Shown here: one piece after another, positions 1 to 6,247 of the stretch
How the letters are laid out: each line of letters begins with the position of its first letter
Numbering within the stretch: position 1 is the first letter of the stretch
Origin: CAZXDS01 sp964639525
Lineage (GTDB): Bacteria; Bacteroidota; Ignavibacteria; Ignavibacteriales; Melioribacteraceae
Reading direction: 5' to 3'
Assembly (NCBI GenBank): GCA_964639525.1
Contig: CAZXDS010000084.1
Coordinates: 1-13,964, forward strand
Length of the DNA: 13,964 nt
Position numbers and translations under genes: made by a program
Notes under the pieces: model-generated
What the model saw: the letters and a program-made list of their open reading frames with translations, nothing else
Databases searched by the model: none
What the model was told of the DNA's origin: nothing

Positions 1-77
1 CCTTTCTTCAACCTATCTTGATCTTGACTTTTCACACAGTCTCTTTAATCGTGGGGAAACAGACTAAAAACGAACTT

Positions 78-112
78 CCCCAAACGAACTTTAGTCCGTT
101 TGGGGCTTTTTA
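78..112 (+). terminator. Rho-independent terminator
   Basis: CCCCAAACG (78-86) pairs perfectly with CGTTTGGGG (97-105) around a 10-base loop and is followed by CTTTTTA. On the minus strand no T-run follows the stem directly, so it acts on plus-strand transcription, presumably of the gene lying left of the window. Two other pairings overlap the stem: TGGGGAA (52-58) with TTCCCCA (76-82), and GACTAAA (62-68) with TTTAGTC (90-96). They could form alternative structures. Confidence 0.75.
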
Positions 113-245
113 GAGTGGACTCATTAATATTTCTTCTATTCTCGGTATAAAACTTTTAGCTTCAATTTTCAATTTTCAAATCTCAAAAAGAAAAGGTTCA
201 TACCCTTGAAAGTCAATCTAAAATTTATTTCAATCAAAAAATAAC

Positions 246-253
246 TATACTTG
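246..253 (+). promoter_or_regulatory. Possible Bacteroidota-type -7 element
   Basis: TATACTTG differs by one base from the Bacteroidota -7 consensus TANNTTTG and lies five bases before an ATG at 259. A transcript starting the usual distance downstream would begin at or next to that ATG, so the message would be leaderless. No convincing -33 TTTG lies at the right distance; the nearest TTG (206-208) is too far upstream. This is a weak call. Confidence 0.25.
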
Positions 254-258
254 CAATT

Positions 259-396
259 ATGGAAATCTTAAATTTAATAAATTTAGTTTCATATTTTTTA
301 TTAAATGAAGTTTTATTTCTTATTATTTATATGATTATCATTGTGTGGTTCTATGAAAATCGCCATGCATACAAAACCACAAAGGAGCAATTTTAA
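259..396 (+). CDS. Possible small single-pass membrane protein, 45 aa
   Basis: An ATG at 259 opens 45 codons ending in TAA at 394-396. The product is hydrophobic from about residue 9 to 31, including LIIYMIIIVWFY near the end of the segment. A polar, mostly basic tail (ENRHAYKTTKEQF) follows, so by the positive-inside rule the C-terminus should face the cytoplasm. No ribosome-binding site is visible, but a -7-like element lies five bases upstream, which would fit leaderless expression. I do not recognise a family. The one-helix-plus-charged-tail layout recalls small respiratory subunits such as CcoQ, but no motif supports that. In DNA this A+T-rich, a chance ORF of this length is possible. 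Confidence 0.35.
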   Translation: MEILNLINLVSYFLLNEVLFLIIYMIIIVWFYENRHAYKTTKEQF

Positions 397-440
397 TAAT
401 ATTTATCCATATACCTGAATAAAGTTAGAAATCAGTCCGG

Positions 441-1067
441 TTACTTTCCATGGTTTGATAAATAATCAATTCCTTTCTGAACAATTTCCCAAGTTCCATT
501 GCTTGCATGTTTGTTCAACAGTCCGTCCATTTCCATAACGTCGCGTTCCTTTTTTACGGTTATCTCCCACCGTTTTTTACCATTTCCGTTTGGAATATCA
601 AAATCCCCTTTTCTAAATCTTTTTCTCATATCTTTTTCAATAAATTCCATAGCTTCAGGAACACTTGCACTCCCACCAAGATATATCAAAGCTTTCAGAA
701 TTGATATTCTAAATTCAATTTGGGTAGTGAAATTATCCGAAGATTTAAAGTCTTGAGAAATATTTGAATGAGAAGTTGCTGCCATGCTTGAATCATCTGA
801 CTTTTTCGGTGCACTATTGTTACTCATTCCGATATTAACTGAGTCAATAATTTTAAGAAACTCATCCTGATATTGCATCATCTTTTTGGCAGAAACTTCA
901 ACGGGTAAAATATTGTTCAAGATTTTTTGTGCTTCTTCAATAGACCCGTTTAATATTTCCTCCGAACTTATAATTTTTAGTTCGCGTATGTGCGCATCAA
1001 TTTTCTCTGTGCATTGAGCAAACGATTCTCTTATTTGCTTAATCGTATTATTTTCGCTTTTTCCCAT
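441..1067 (-). CDS. Winged-helix protein with Mrr N-terminal-like domain, no nuclease
   Basis: A 208-residue soluble protein of unknown role. Residues about 118-204 read as a winged helix of the type found at the N-terminus of Mrr-family restriction proteins. It has a helix ISILKALIYLGGSA, a basic stretch with KKRWEITVKKERDVM, a turn at DGLL, and the closing wing GTWEIVQKGIDYL. In Mrr this module binds DNA ahead of a PD-(D/E)XK nuclease. Here the module ends the protein and no nuclease follows. Residues 1-80 are predicted helical and charged; 80-115 form a Ser/Asn-rich linker. GGAG (1073-1076 on the plus strand, reversed) lies five bases before the ATG, which supports the start. It stands alone, divergent from recG. 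Sampled G+C is lower than in recG (17 of 60 at 601-660), which suggests acquisition. It could be a regulator or a stray defence-related protein. The domain call is moderately sure; the function is not known. Confidence 0.72.
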   Translation of the reverse strand: MGKSENNTIKQIRESFAQCTEKIDAHIRELKIISSEEILNGSIEEAQKILNNILPVEVSAKKMMQYQDEFLKIIDSVNIGMSNNSAPKKSDDSSMAATSHSNISQDFKSSDNFTTQIEFRISILKALIYLGGSASVPEAMEFIEKDMRKRFRKGDFDIPNGNGKKRWEITVKKERDVMEMDGLLNKHASNGTWEIVQKGIDYLSNHGK

Positions 1068-1267
1068 TACTTCTCCAAGTGAAATTTATTCAACAACAAT
1101 AGTCTGTTTTTTTAACATTACTATCGGGAAAAAAAATCAAAATTTAAGGATGTGCTGCATATAATAATGTATTTCTTTTTGAGTGGAAAAAAAAATCTTT
1201 TAACTTACCTTTTCTCCAAATAATTTATATTTTAATAAATCAAATTTTGGTTAAGATAATATTAATT

Positions 1268-3448
1268 ATGAGTGAGTCTTTGTTAAATAATTCGATACAA
1301 TATATAAAATCCATAGGACCCAAAAGAGCGGAATTATTTAATAAGATTGGAATCGAAACTATTCGGGACTTACTTTTTTATTTTCCTACAAAATATTTAG
1401 ATAGATCAAATATTCTTTCATCTTCTAAAATTATAAGTTTTATCGCAAATGGTTACGAAGGAGAAGTAACCGCTCTGGGCAAAGTAATTGACACAGAGAC
1501 TTTCCATTACGGGAAAAAGCAGATATTTAAAGTGTTTTTCAACGATGCAACCGGAACATTTGAATGCGTTTGGTTTCAGGGAATTAAATTTTTTAAAAAC
1601 CGTTTTAAGGAAGGTGAGTTTTACGCAATTTCTTCAAAACCGGTTTTAACTAAATACGGACACTTGCAATTTACTCATCCTGATTTTGACAAACTTACCG
1701 CAAACGAACCTGATGAATTTATGCACACCGGAAAGATAATTCCGTTTTACACTATTCCTAAACAATTAAAAGCAGGCAATGTTGGTGATTGGAGTTTGCG
1801 TAGAATAGTTCACTCGGCTGTTGAAGAATATGCCGATAAATGCCCGGAAACATTGCCCGAAGTGATAATCGGATATCGGCATTTAATGGAAATTAGAGAA
1901 GCAATAAAAACTATTCACTTTCCCGAAACAAATGAAAAACTTTCCGCCGCACAAACCAGATTTAAGTATGAAGAATTGTTTTACATAGAAACTTTGGTCG
2001 CTATGAGGAAAATGAATTACAAAACAAAATTTAATGGTTTTGCTTTTCAAGTATTTCCGGAACCGATTAAAGCTTTCCTAAAGGGACTTCCGTTCGCGTT
2101 AACCGAAGATCAATTAAATGTTCTTTCCGAAATTCGCAAAGATTTGGAAAGCAAAAAGCCGATGAACAGACTGCTGCAGGGCGATGTTGGAAGCGGCAAA
2201 ACAGTTGTTGCGGTTATAGCAATGTTAATTGCATCAGAAAACAAAAAACAGTCCGTTTTAATGGCTCCAACAGAAATACTTGCACACCAACATTACAGAA
2301 AACTTTGTGAATATTTTTCTCAATTTAATATTCAGGTTGCAATAATAATAGGCGGACAAAAAAAATCGGAACGGACGAAAAATCTTGCTTTAATTGAAAG
2401 CGGTAAAAGCCCTGTAATTATAGGCACACACGCACTTTTTGAAGAAACGGTAAAATTCAAAGATTTAGGCTTGGTTGTAATTGACGAACAGCATCGTTTC
2501 GGCGTTGTACAAAAATACAGATTAATTGAAAAAGGTAAAGCGCCTGATATACTTGTTATGACTGCCACTCCGATTCCGCGAGCTTTATCGCTTACTATTT
2601 ATGGTGATTTGGACGTTTCCACAATCAAGCATCTTCCGGCAGGCAGAAAAGAAATAAGCACAGCTATCAGACATGAAGATAAACTTGAAAATATTTACCA
2701 ATTTATAATTGATAAAATAAAAGACGGATATCAAAGTTACATTGTTTATCCGCTTGTTGAAGAATCGGAGAAAATGGATTTGAAAGCCGCCGAAACTTAT
2801 TTTGAATCTCTTTCCAAAACTTACTTTAAAAACTGCAAGGTGGGCTTAATTCACGGTAAAATGCACTGGAGAGATAAGGAAAAAATTATGATGCAGTTTG
2901 CCGATAAAGAATTTGATATTTTAATTTCAACTACTGTAATTGAGGTTGGAATTGACGTTGCGGATGCGAATATTATTGTAATCAACGATGCGAACAGATT
3001 CGGATTATCGCAACTTCACCAGCTTCGCGGAAGAGTGGGACGAAGCAGCAAGCAGGCATACTGCATTTTAATTTCAAACTTTGCACGACCCTTAAATCCT
3101 GATAAATTTGATTTCAGTTTCAAATTTTTATCGAATGCACAAATTGAAAAACAAAAAGCAGCAATTCGTTTGGGAGCAATGGTGAAATTTTCAAGCGGAT
3201 TTAAATTATCGGAAATCGATTTTAAGTTACGCGGTCCCGGAGATATTTTCGGAACAAAACAAAGCGGCTTCCCAGATTTGAAATATGCGGATATTGTTGC
3301 CGACCAGGCAATTTTAATAAACGCAAAAGAAGACGCTTTCAAAATTATTGACTCCGACAACACCCTTTCAAAACCTGAATATCAAATTATCAGAAAAGTA
3401 TTGAAACAAAATTATTGGAAAAGCATTCAGTATTCTCAAATTGCGTAA
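1268..3448 (+). CDS. recG: ATP-dependent DNA helicase RecG
   Basis: RecG is a cytoplasmic superfamily 2 translocase that remodels stalled replication forks and branch-migrates Holliday junctions. Numbered from the ATG, the 726 residues hold an N-terminal helix-hairpin-like segment (SIGPKRAELF) and an OB-fold wedge domain (about 60-150). The helicase motifs follow: Walker A GDVGSGKT (305-312), DEQH box (406-409), TAT motif (432-434) and motif VI QLHQLRGRVGRS (582-593). The RecG signature around RGPGDIFGTKQSG lies near 655-667. Length matches the family. The frame could extend to a TTG at 1247, but the added residues match no family feature, so the ATG is preferred; neither start has a clear Shine-Dalgarno site. 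The 200 bases upstream are shared with the divergent winged-helix gene and must hold both promoters. It appears to be transcribed alone. Confidence 0.97.
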   Translation: MSESLLNNSIQYIKSIGPKRAELFNKIGIETIRDLLFYFPTKYLDRSNILSSSKIISFIANGYEGEVTALGKVIDTETFHYGKKQIFKVFFNDATGTFECVWFQGIKFFKNRFKEGEFYAISSKPVLTKYGHLQFTHPDFDKLTANEPDEFMHTGKIIPFYTIPKQLKAGNVGDWSLRRIVHSAVEEYADKCPETLPEVIIGYRHLMEIREAIKTIHFPETNEKLSAAQTRFKYEELFYIETLVAMRKMNYKTKFNGFAFQVFPEPIKAFLKGLPFALTEDQLNVLSEIRKDLESKKPMNRLLQGDVGSGKTVVAVIAMLIASENKKQSVLMAPTEILAHQHYRKLCEYFSQFNIQVAIIIGGQKKSERTKNLALIESGKSPVIIGTHALFEETVKFKDLGLVVIDEQHRFGVVQKYRLIEKGKAPDILVMTATPIPRALSLTIYGDLDVSTIKHLPAGRKEISTAIRHEDKLENIYQFIIDKIKDGYQSYIVYPLVEESEKMDLKAAETYFESLSKTYFKNCKVGLIHGKMHWRDKEKIMMQFADKEFDILISTTVIEVGIDVADANIIVINDANRFGLSQLHQLRGRVGRSSKQAYCILISNFARPLNPDKFDFSFKFLSNAQIEKQKAAIRLGAMVKFSSGFKLSEIDFKLRGPGDIFGTKQSGFPDLKYADIVADQAILINAKEDAFKIIDSDNTLSKPEYQIIRKVLKQNYWKSIQYSQIA

Positions 3449-3497
3449 TGAGATATTTAAGTAGTAATAGCAGACAACTGTCTTGTGTATGCGCAGT

Positions 3498-3580
3498 AAC
3501 ACAAAATAAATTCCAAAATGTTTTTGGGCATAAATGTTGTGTTTAATCGCTGTTTGATGGCTGCGATATTTAACACAACA
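3498..3580. repeat. Cluster of inverted repeats between recG and a degraded gene
   Basis: TGTTGTGTT (3535-3543) pairs with AACACAACA (3572-3580). The stem continues with TCGC (3547-3550) against GCGA (3563-3566), with unequal bulges and a 12-base loop. A second AACACAA (3498-3504) can pair instead with the same TTGTGTT (3537-3543), enclosing a small hairpin CCAAAA/TTTTGG (3513-3527). Two mutually exclusive folds are therefore possible. The right arm runs into the last codons of the minus-strand reading frame. No long T-run follows either way, so it is not a textbook terminator, although it may end both convergent transcripts. It could also be the edge of an inserted cassette. Confidence 0.5.
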
Positions 3581-3989
3581 CTAATTCAAATGGATTGTTA
3601 ATTGATTTCTGACCAAAAATTTCCAAAAGCGAAACAATATCATTTTTATCACCTTTGTATTTTGCTAATTTTTTTAAATGGAAAGGTTGATTTATATTTG
3701 GAATACGAGTCGCAAAAAAAGGAGGTAATTCATCAAACTCATAAATCTTTTTAACAACAGGAAAATCAATTAATGGTAAAATATCACTAATAAATTTATC
3801 TTTTATATAGTAACTTCGATATCGTTCTATTAACTCAAAATGATTTACAATTTTTTCTTCTTCTATTCCTATTTTGGGCTTACTATTAGTACAATATTTG
3901 ATAATAAATTTTTCCAATTCATTATCATTCTTAACAATTTTATTAATCTTATCTTCCTTTGTATTCCACAACAATTAGGGTAGAACCAT
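3570..3989 (-). pseudogene. Broken ORF, C-terminus like short HipA N-terminal-like proteins
   Basis: The minus strand reads ATG GTT CTA CCC TAA and then stays open for 134 codons in the same frame, so codon 5 of the apparent gene is a stop. Downstream there is no ATG; only TTG codons directly after the stop (3974) could restart translation. The open part is charged and soluble. Its last 55 residues, with DELPPFFATRIP and a closing GQKSINNPFEL, recall the FF-xx-R-P and G-x-x-x-x-NP-[YF]-E pattern I associate with short HipA N-terminal domain proteins, which are toxin-antitoxin related. That resemblance is from memory and weak. G+C is low (31 of 120 at 3601-3720 by hand count) against 25 of 60 in the next gene, which suggests foreign origin. 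It lies 12 bases after the thioredoxin-like gene and may be read with it. A base-calling error or TTG initiation would make it intact. Confidence 0.5.
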
Positions 3990-4001
3990 AATTTTATTTA
4001 T

Positions 4002-4514
4002 TCATCTCCGTTTTTTTCCATTCACAATATCCGATAAATCGTTTTCCAAAGTATTGATAGGCGACTCAACAATTCGCCCAATTTCTTTTCCCTTTTTCGA
4101 AACAATAATTGTAGGCACGTTTGTAATATTTTCTTTCTTCTTATCAACACCGGGCGCTTGTAATTTTCTATTTACAAAAACCAAATTGATTTTGTTTGTC
4201 GGGTAATGAAGTTCATCTAAAACTTTGTAAAAAGCCGGAACTTCCCTTCGGCTGTCAGAACACCAAGTTCCCATTACAATTTTAATCTTGTAATTTTTCA
4301 ACTTTGAAGAAAGCTTTTTTTCATCGGAGAAGTGCGGTTTGTAAAATTTATAACCTTCGTTAAACCATCCTGAAAAGCTCGAATCGGCAAAATCAGCACG
4401 TGCACCGTTGCCAATGAGCATTGATTTTCCCGTTTTGCTATCCGTAACTTTTTTGCAAGTTTGTGCTTGAAAAACACTGTATGTTAAAAAAAGAAGAAGA
4501 ATTATTTTTCTCAT
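4002..4514 (-). CDS. Exported thioredoxin-fold protein with single active-site cysteine
   Basis: The 170 residues begin with a Sec signal (RK followed by ILLLFLTYSVFQA), with likely cleavage after Ala17 and no lipobox, so the product should be periplasmic. The mature part has a thioredoxin core: strand YKIKIVMG, the active-site region TWCSDSRREVP (Cys85), a second strand INLVFVNR, and the cis-proline loop TNVPTIIV (Pro134). Where thioredoxins have CxxC this protein has CSDS, so it cannot form the usual disulfide. Cys20 near the mature N-terminus is the only other cysteine. Comparable WC-x-DS-R proteins occur in Bacteroidota without firm function; a disulfide isomerase, peroxidase-like or binding role is possible. 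Its ATG starts one base after the nadK stop, so translation is probably coupled. The fold is sure, the activity unknown. Confidence 0.85.
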   Translation of the reverse strand: MRKIILLLFLTYSVFQAQTCKKVTDSKTGKSMLIGNGARADFADSSFSGWFNEGYKFYKPHFSDEKKLSSKLKNYKIKIVMGTWCSDSRREVPAFYKVLDELHYPTNKINLVFVNRKLQAPGVDKKKENITNVPTIIVSKKGKEIGRIVESPINTLENDLSDIVNGKKRR

Positions 4515-4515
4515 A

Positions 4516-5409
4516 TTAGCTCCTGTTATTTGGTTCGTTTCTTAAATCCAAACCCCACAATAATTTATTTCTGAGGGTTTTATAATAGCTAAAATCCAAC
4601 GAGTGTACCAGTTTAATTGGATGGGGATTCCGTTTTATAACAACTTTTACCGGAGGCACAAAATCATGAACCCGCTGTCCGTCGCTATTAATTTGAATAC
4701 TTTGATAAGGAGAATTTACTTCGATTGTTATAGTCTGCTTATTCGAAATTACAAGCGGGCGCATTGTTAACGTATGCGGCGATAGCGGACTAATAGTTAT
4801 CGCTTCCGCACGCGGATCAATAATCGGTCCGCCCACAGATAATGAATATCCTGTTGAGCCGGTTGGCGTTGAAAGAATTACACCGTCAGCTGAAAAAGTA
4901 GAAACATATTCATCACCTATTTTCAGCGTCAAATCAATCATCTTCGGCCACCTTCCTTTATCAATAACAATATCATTAATCGCAAATAATGTTTCTTCCA
5001 TTTTAGAATTACATTCTGCCATTAAAGTCATCCGCTCTTCAACGGTATATTGCCCTTCTTTCAAATCACGAATCACGTTTTTCATTTTACTTATGTCAAA
5101 CTCAGCAAGAAAACCGAGTTTTCCAAAATTGATACCAAGTATTGCAGGCGAATATTTCCTTGATTCATATGCCGTCTGCAGCAGAGTACCGTCTCCTCCA
5201 ATCGAAAAAACAATATTACTCTCTTTGTAAAGTTGTTCATTGCTCACAAACTCGGCATTCTTTAACTCTTCGTTTAAAGGCAAATTAAGTTTTAAAAGAG
5301 AATCACTAATTAAATATTTTAAATTATATTCATTTAAGTATGAAACAATTTTTTCAACAATTCCATTTATATTTTCTTTTGTAGTATTAGGAATAATCCC
5401 GATAGTCAT
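4516..5409 (-). CDS. nadK: NAD kinase
   Basis: Phosphorylates NAD+ to NADP+ in the cytoplasm, the only route to NADP(H). The 297 residues carry the family landmarks in order: GGDGT with the catalytic Asp (71-75), GINFGKLGFL (92-101), the NAD-binding Asn-Asp pair (145-146) in NDIVIDKG, the glycine-rich TPTGSTGYSLSVGGP (181-195), the PHTLTMRPLV strand (211-220), and the terminal LRNKLLWG. Length is normal for bacterial NadK and nothing is missing. Its ATG overlaps the stop of the upstream glycosyltransferase as ATGA, and the thioredoxin-like gene follows one base after its own stop, so the three form one transcription unit. A link between NADPH supply and the exported thioredoxin-like protein is tempting but unproven. 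Confidence 0.97.
   Translation of the reverse strand: MTIGIIPNTTKENINGIVEKIVSYLNEYNLKYLISDSLLKLNLPLNEELKNAEFVSNEQLYKESNIVFSIGGDGTLLQTAYESRKYSPAILGINFGKLGFLAEFDISKMKNVIRDLKEGQYTVEERMTLMAECNSKMEETLFAINDIVIDKGRWPKMIDLTLKIGDEYVSTFSADGVILSTPTGSTGYSLSVGGPIIDPRAEAITISPLSPHTLTMRPLVISNKQTITIEVNSPYQSIQINSDGQRVHDFVPPVKVVIKRNPHPIKLVHSLDFSYYKTLRNKLLWGLDLRNEPNNRS
4520..4524 (-). promoter_or_regulatory. Shine-Dalgarno site for the thioredoxin-like gene
   Basis: AGGAG on the minus strand ends five bases before the ATG at 4514 and is made by the last codons of nadK (Arg-Ser). It is the clearest ribosome-binding site in the window. Together with the one-base intergenic gap it fixes the start and suggests translational coupling to nadK. 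Confidence 0.65.
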
Positions 5410-6176
5410 AAATTGTTATCCGTTTTTCTGTTCATTTCAAATAATTTGGCATACTTTGTAAATACATAAACCGATGAAAATACGGCAAGAATAAAACCGT
5501 GAATTCCATCTAAAAATCCGAGTCTTAAAAAATACATTTTTTTGAATAAAAATACAGGTCGTAAAAACAAATCCGAAATTTTTACCTTTTTATTTTGTCT
5601 AAATAATTCTTCTGCGGCAAGTGAAGTATATCTGTTGAATTTTTCAAAATAGTGATGAATATCAGGGTCGGTATAATGTTCAAGATCGAATTTTAATTTG
5701 CCGGTATTTCCGCTCACAATTAAGTGTTCATGAACATCTTTATCCGCAAAAACCGCTTTTTGTTTGTTGAATAACCGCACAACTCTTCCCGGATACCAAC
5801 CGCTGTGCTTAATCCACTTACCGAGGAAATACGCGCGGCGTGCAACCGAATATGCTTCATATTCGAGTTTTGACTTTTTAAACTCTAATAATTCATTTTG
5901 CAATTCCTTTGTAATCACTTCGTCGGCATCAATCCAAAAAACCCAGTCGTTTTTTGTTAACGAAAGTGCATACTCTTTTGTTTTCGAATAACCTCGCCAC
6001 TCTTTAACTTCGGCATTTATCTGCTGATATTCCTTAACAATCAAAAGTGTGGAATCCGTCGATTTATCATCAACAATTACAACAATATCATCAATACACG
6101 AAAGTTGACTTTCGATACATTTGCGGATATTGGTTTCTTCGTTCTTTGCTATTATTATTGATGATAATTTTAACAT
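5406..6176 (-). CDS. WaaE-like family 2 glycosyltransferase
   Basis: A 256-residue GT-A enzyme that probably adds a sugar from a nucleotide donor to a lipopolysaccharide core or similar lipid-linked glycan at the inner face of the cytoplasmic membrane. The N-terminal strand LSSIIIAKNEE and the donor-binding DDKS (36-39) are followed by WIDADE (81-86), whose DAD coordinates the metal. Next comes the WaaE-type block HSGWYPGRVVRLF (124-136) with VHEHL (148-152). The C-terminus has a hydrophobic segment (about 218-240, GFLDGIHGF onward) that should hold it at the membrane. WaaE of enterobacteria makes a glucose-heptose link; the donor here cannot be read. It is first in the group with nadK and diverges from the flippase gene. 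No Shine-Dalgarno site precedes its ATG. Confidence 0.9.
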   Translation of the reverse strand: MLKLSSIIIAKNEETNIRKCIESQLSCIDDIVVIVDDKSTDSTLLIVKEYQQINAEVKEWRGYSKTKEYALSLTKNDWVFWIDADEVITKELQNELLEFKKSKLEYEAYSVARRAYFLGKWIKHSGWYPGRVVRLFNKQKAVFADKDVHEHLIVSGNTGKLKFDLEHYTDPDIHHYFEKFNRYTSLAAEELFRQNKKVKISDLFLRPVFLFKKMYFLRLGFLDGIHGFILAVFSSVYVFTKYAKLFEMNRKTDNNL

Positions 6177-6247
6177 TGATTTTTGTAATTTGTAAAACTA
6201 AAAAAAACTCTATTAAATTTAATGAAAATATACTAGAACTGAATAGT
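6177..6247. promoter_or_regulatory. Divergent promoter region between two glycan gene groups
   Basis: These 71 bases separate the start of the WaaE-like gene (minus) from the flippase start (plus) and should carry both promoters. Several one-mismatch versions of TANNTTTG can be found, for example TAAATTTA on the plus strand and TATATTTT on the minus strand. In DNA this A+T-rich they are not specific, so no exact promoter is called. Confidence 0.4.

Larger units (their letters stand above)
1..258. other. Intergenic region with a possible gene tail at the left edge
   Basis: No complete gene is seen here. The plus-strand frame starting at base 2 is open for 21 codons and stops with TAA at 65-67, ten bases before a strong terminator hairpin. 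This is what the 3' end of an off-window gene would look like, but the tail is too short to identify. A second frame is open to 113, so the choice is uncertain. Bases 161-181 hold three tandem copies of a 7-base unit (TTCAATT, TTCAATT, TTCAAAT). The rest is A+T-rich with no recognisable RNA gene. Confidence 0.35.

Noticed and set aside
62..105. H-type pseudoknot from the two overlapping stems near the left terminator
   Set aside because: The linker across the 7-base-pair stem would have no bases, which is sterically unlikely; the pairings are better seen as alternatives.
161..181. Short tandem heptamer as a CRISPR or iteron array
   Set aside because: Only three adjacent 7-base units without spacers, within simple A+T-rich sequence.
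1247..1267. TTG start extending RecG by seven residues
   Set aside because: The added residues match no family feature, and an ATG at 1268 gives a normal RecG N-terminus.
3016..3363. Minus-strand ORF inside recG and similar antisense ORFs elsewhere
   Set aside because: They are shadows of strongly supported genes, with no family resemblance and no start signals of their own.
3498..3580. Integron attC site after the small low-G+C gene
   Set aside because: The hairpin position is suggestive, but no paired RYYYAAC and GTTRRRY core sites flank the stem.
6047..6247. Upstream extension of the flippase frame
   Set aside because: It lies antisense over the coding region of the divergent WaaE-like gene; the ATG at 6248 leaves room for a promoter and fits the Wzx N-terminus.
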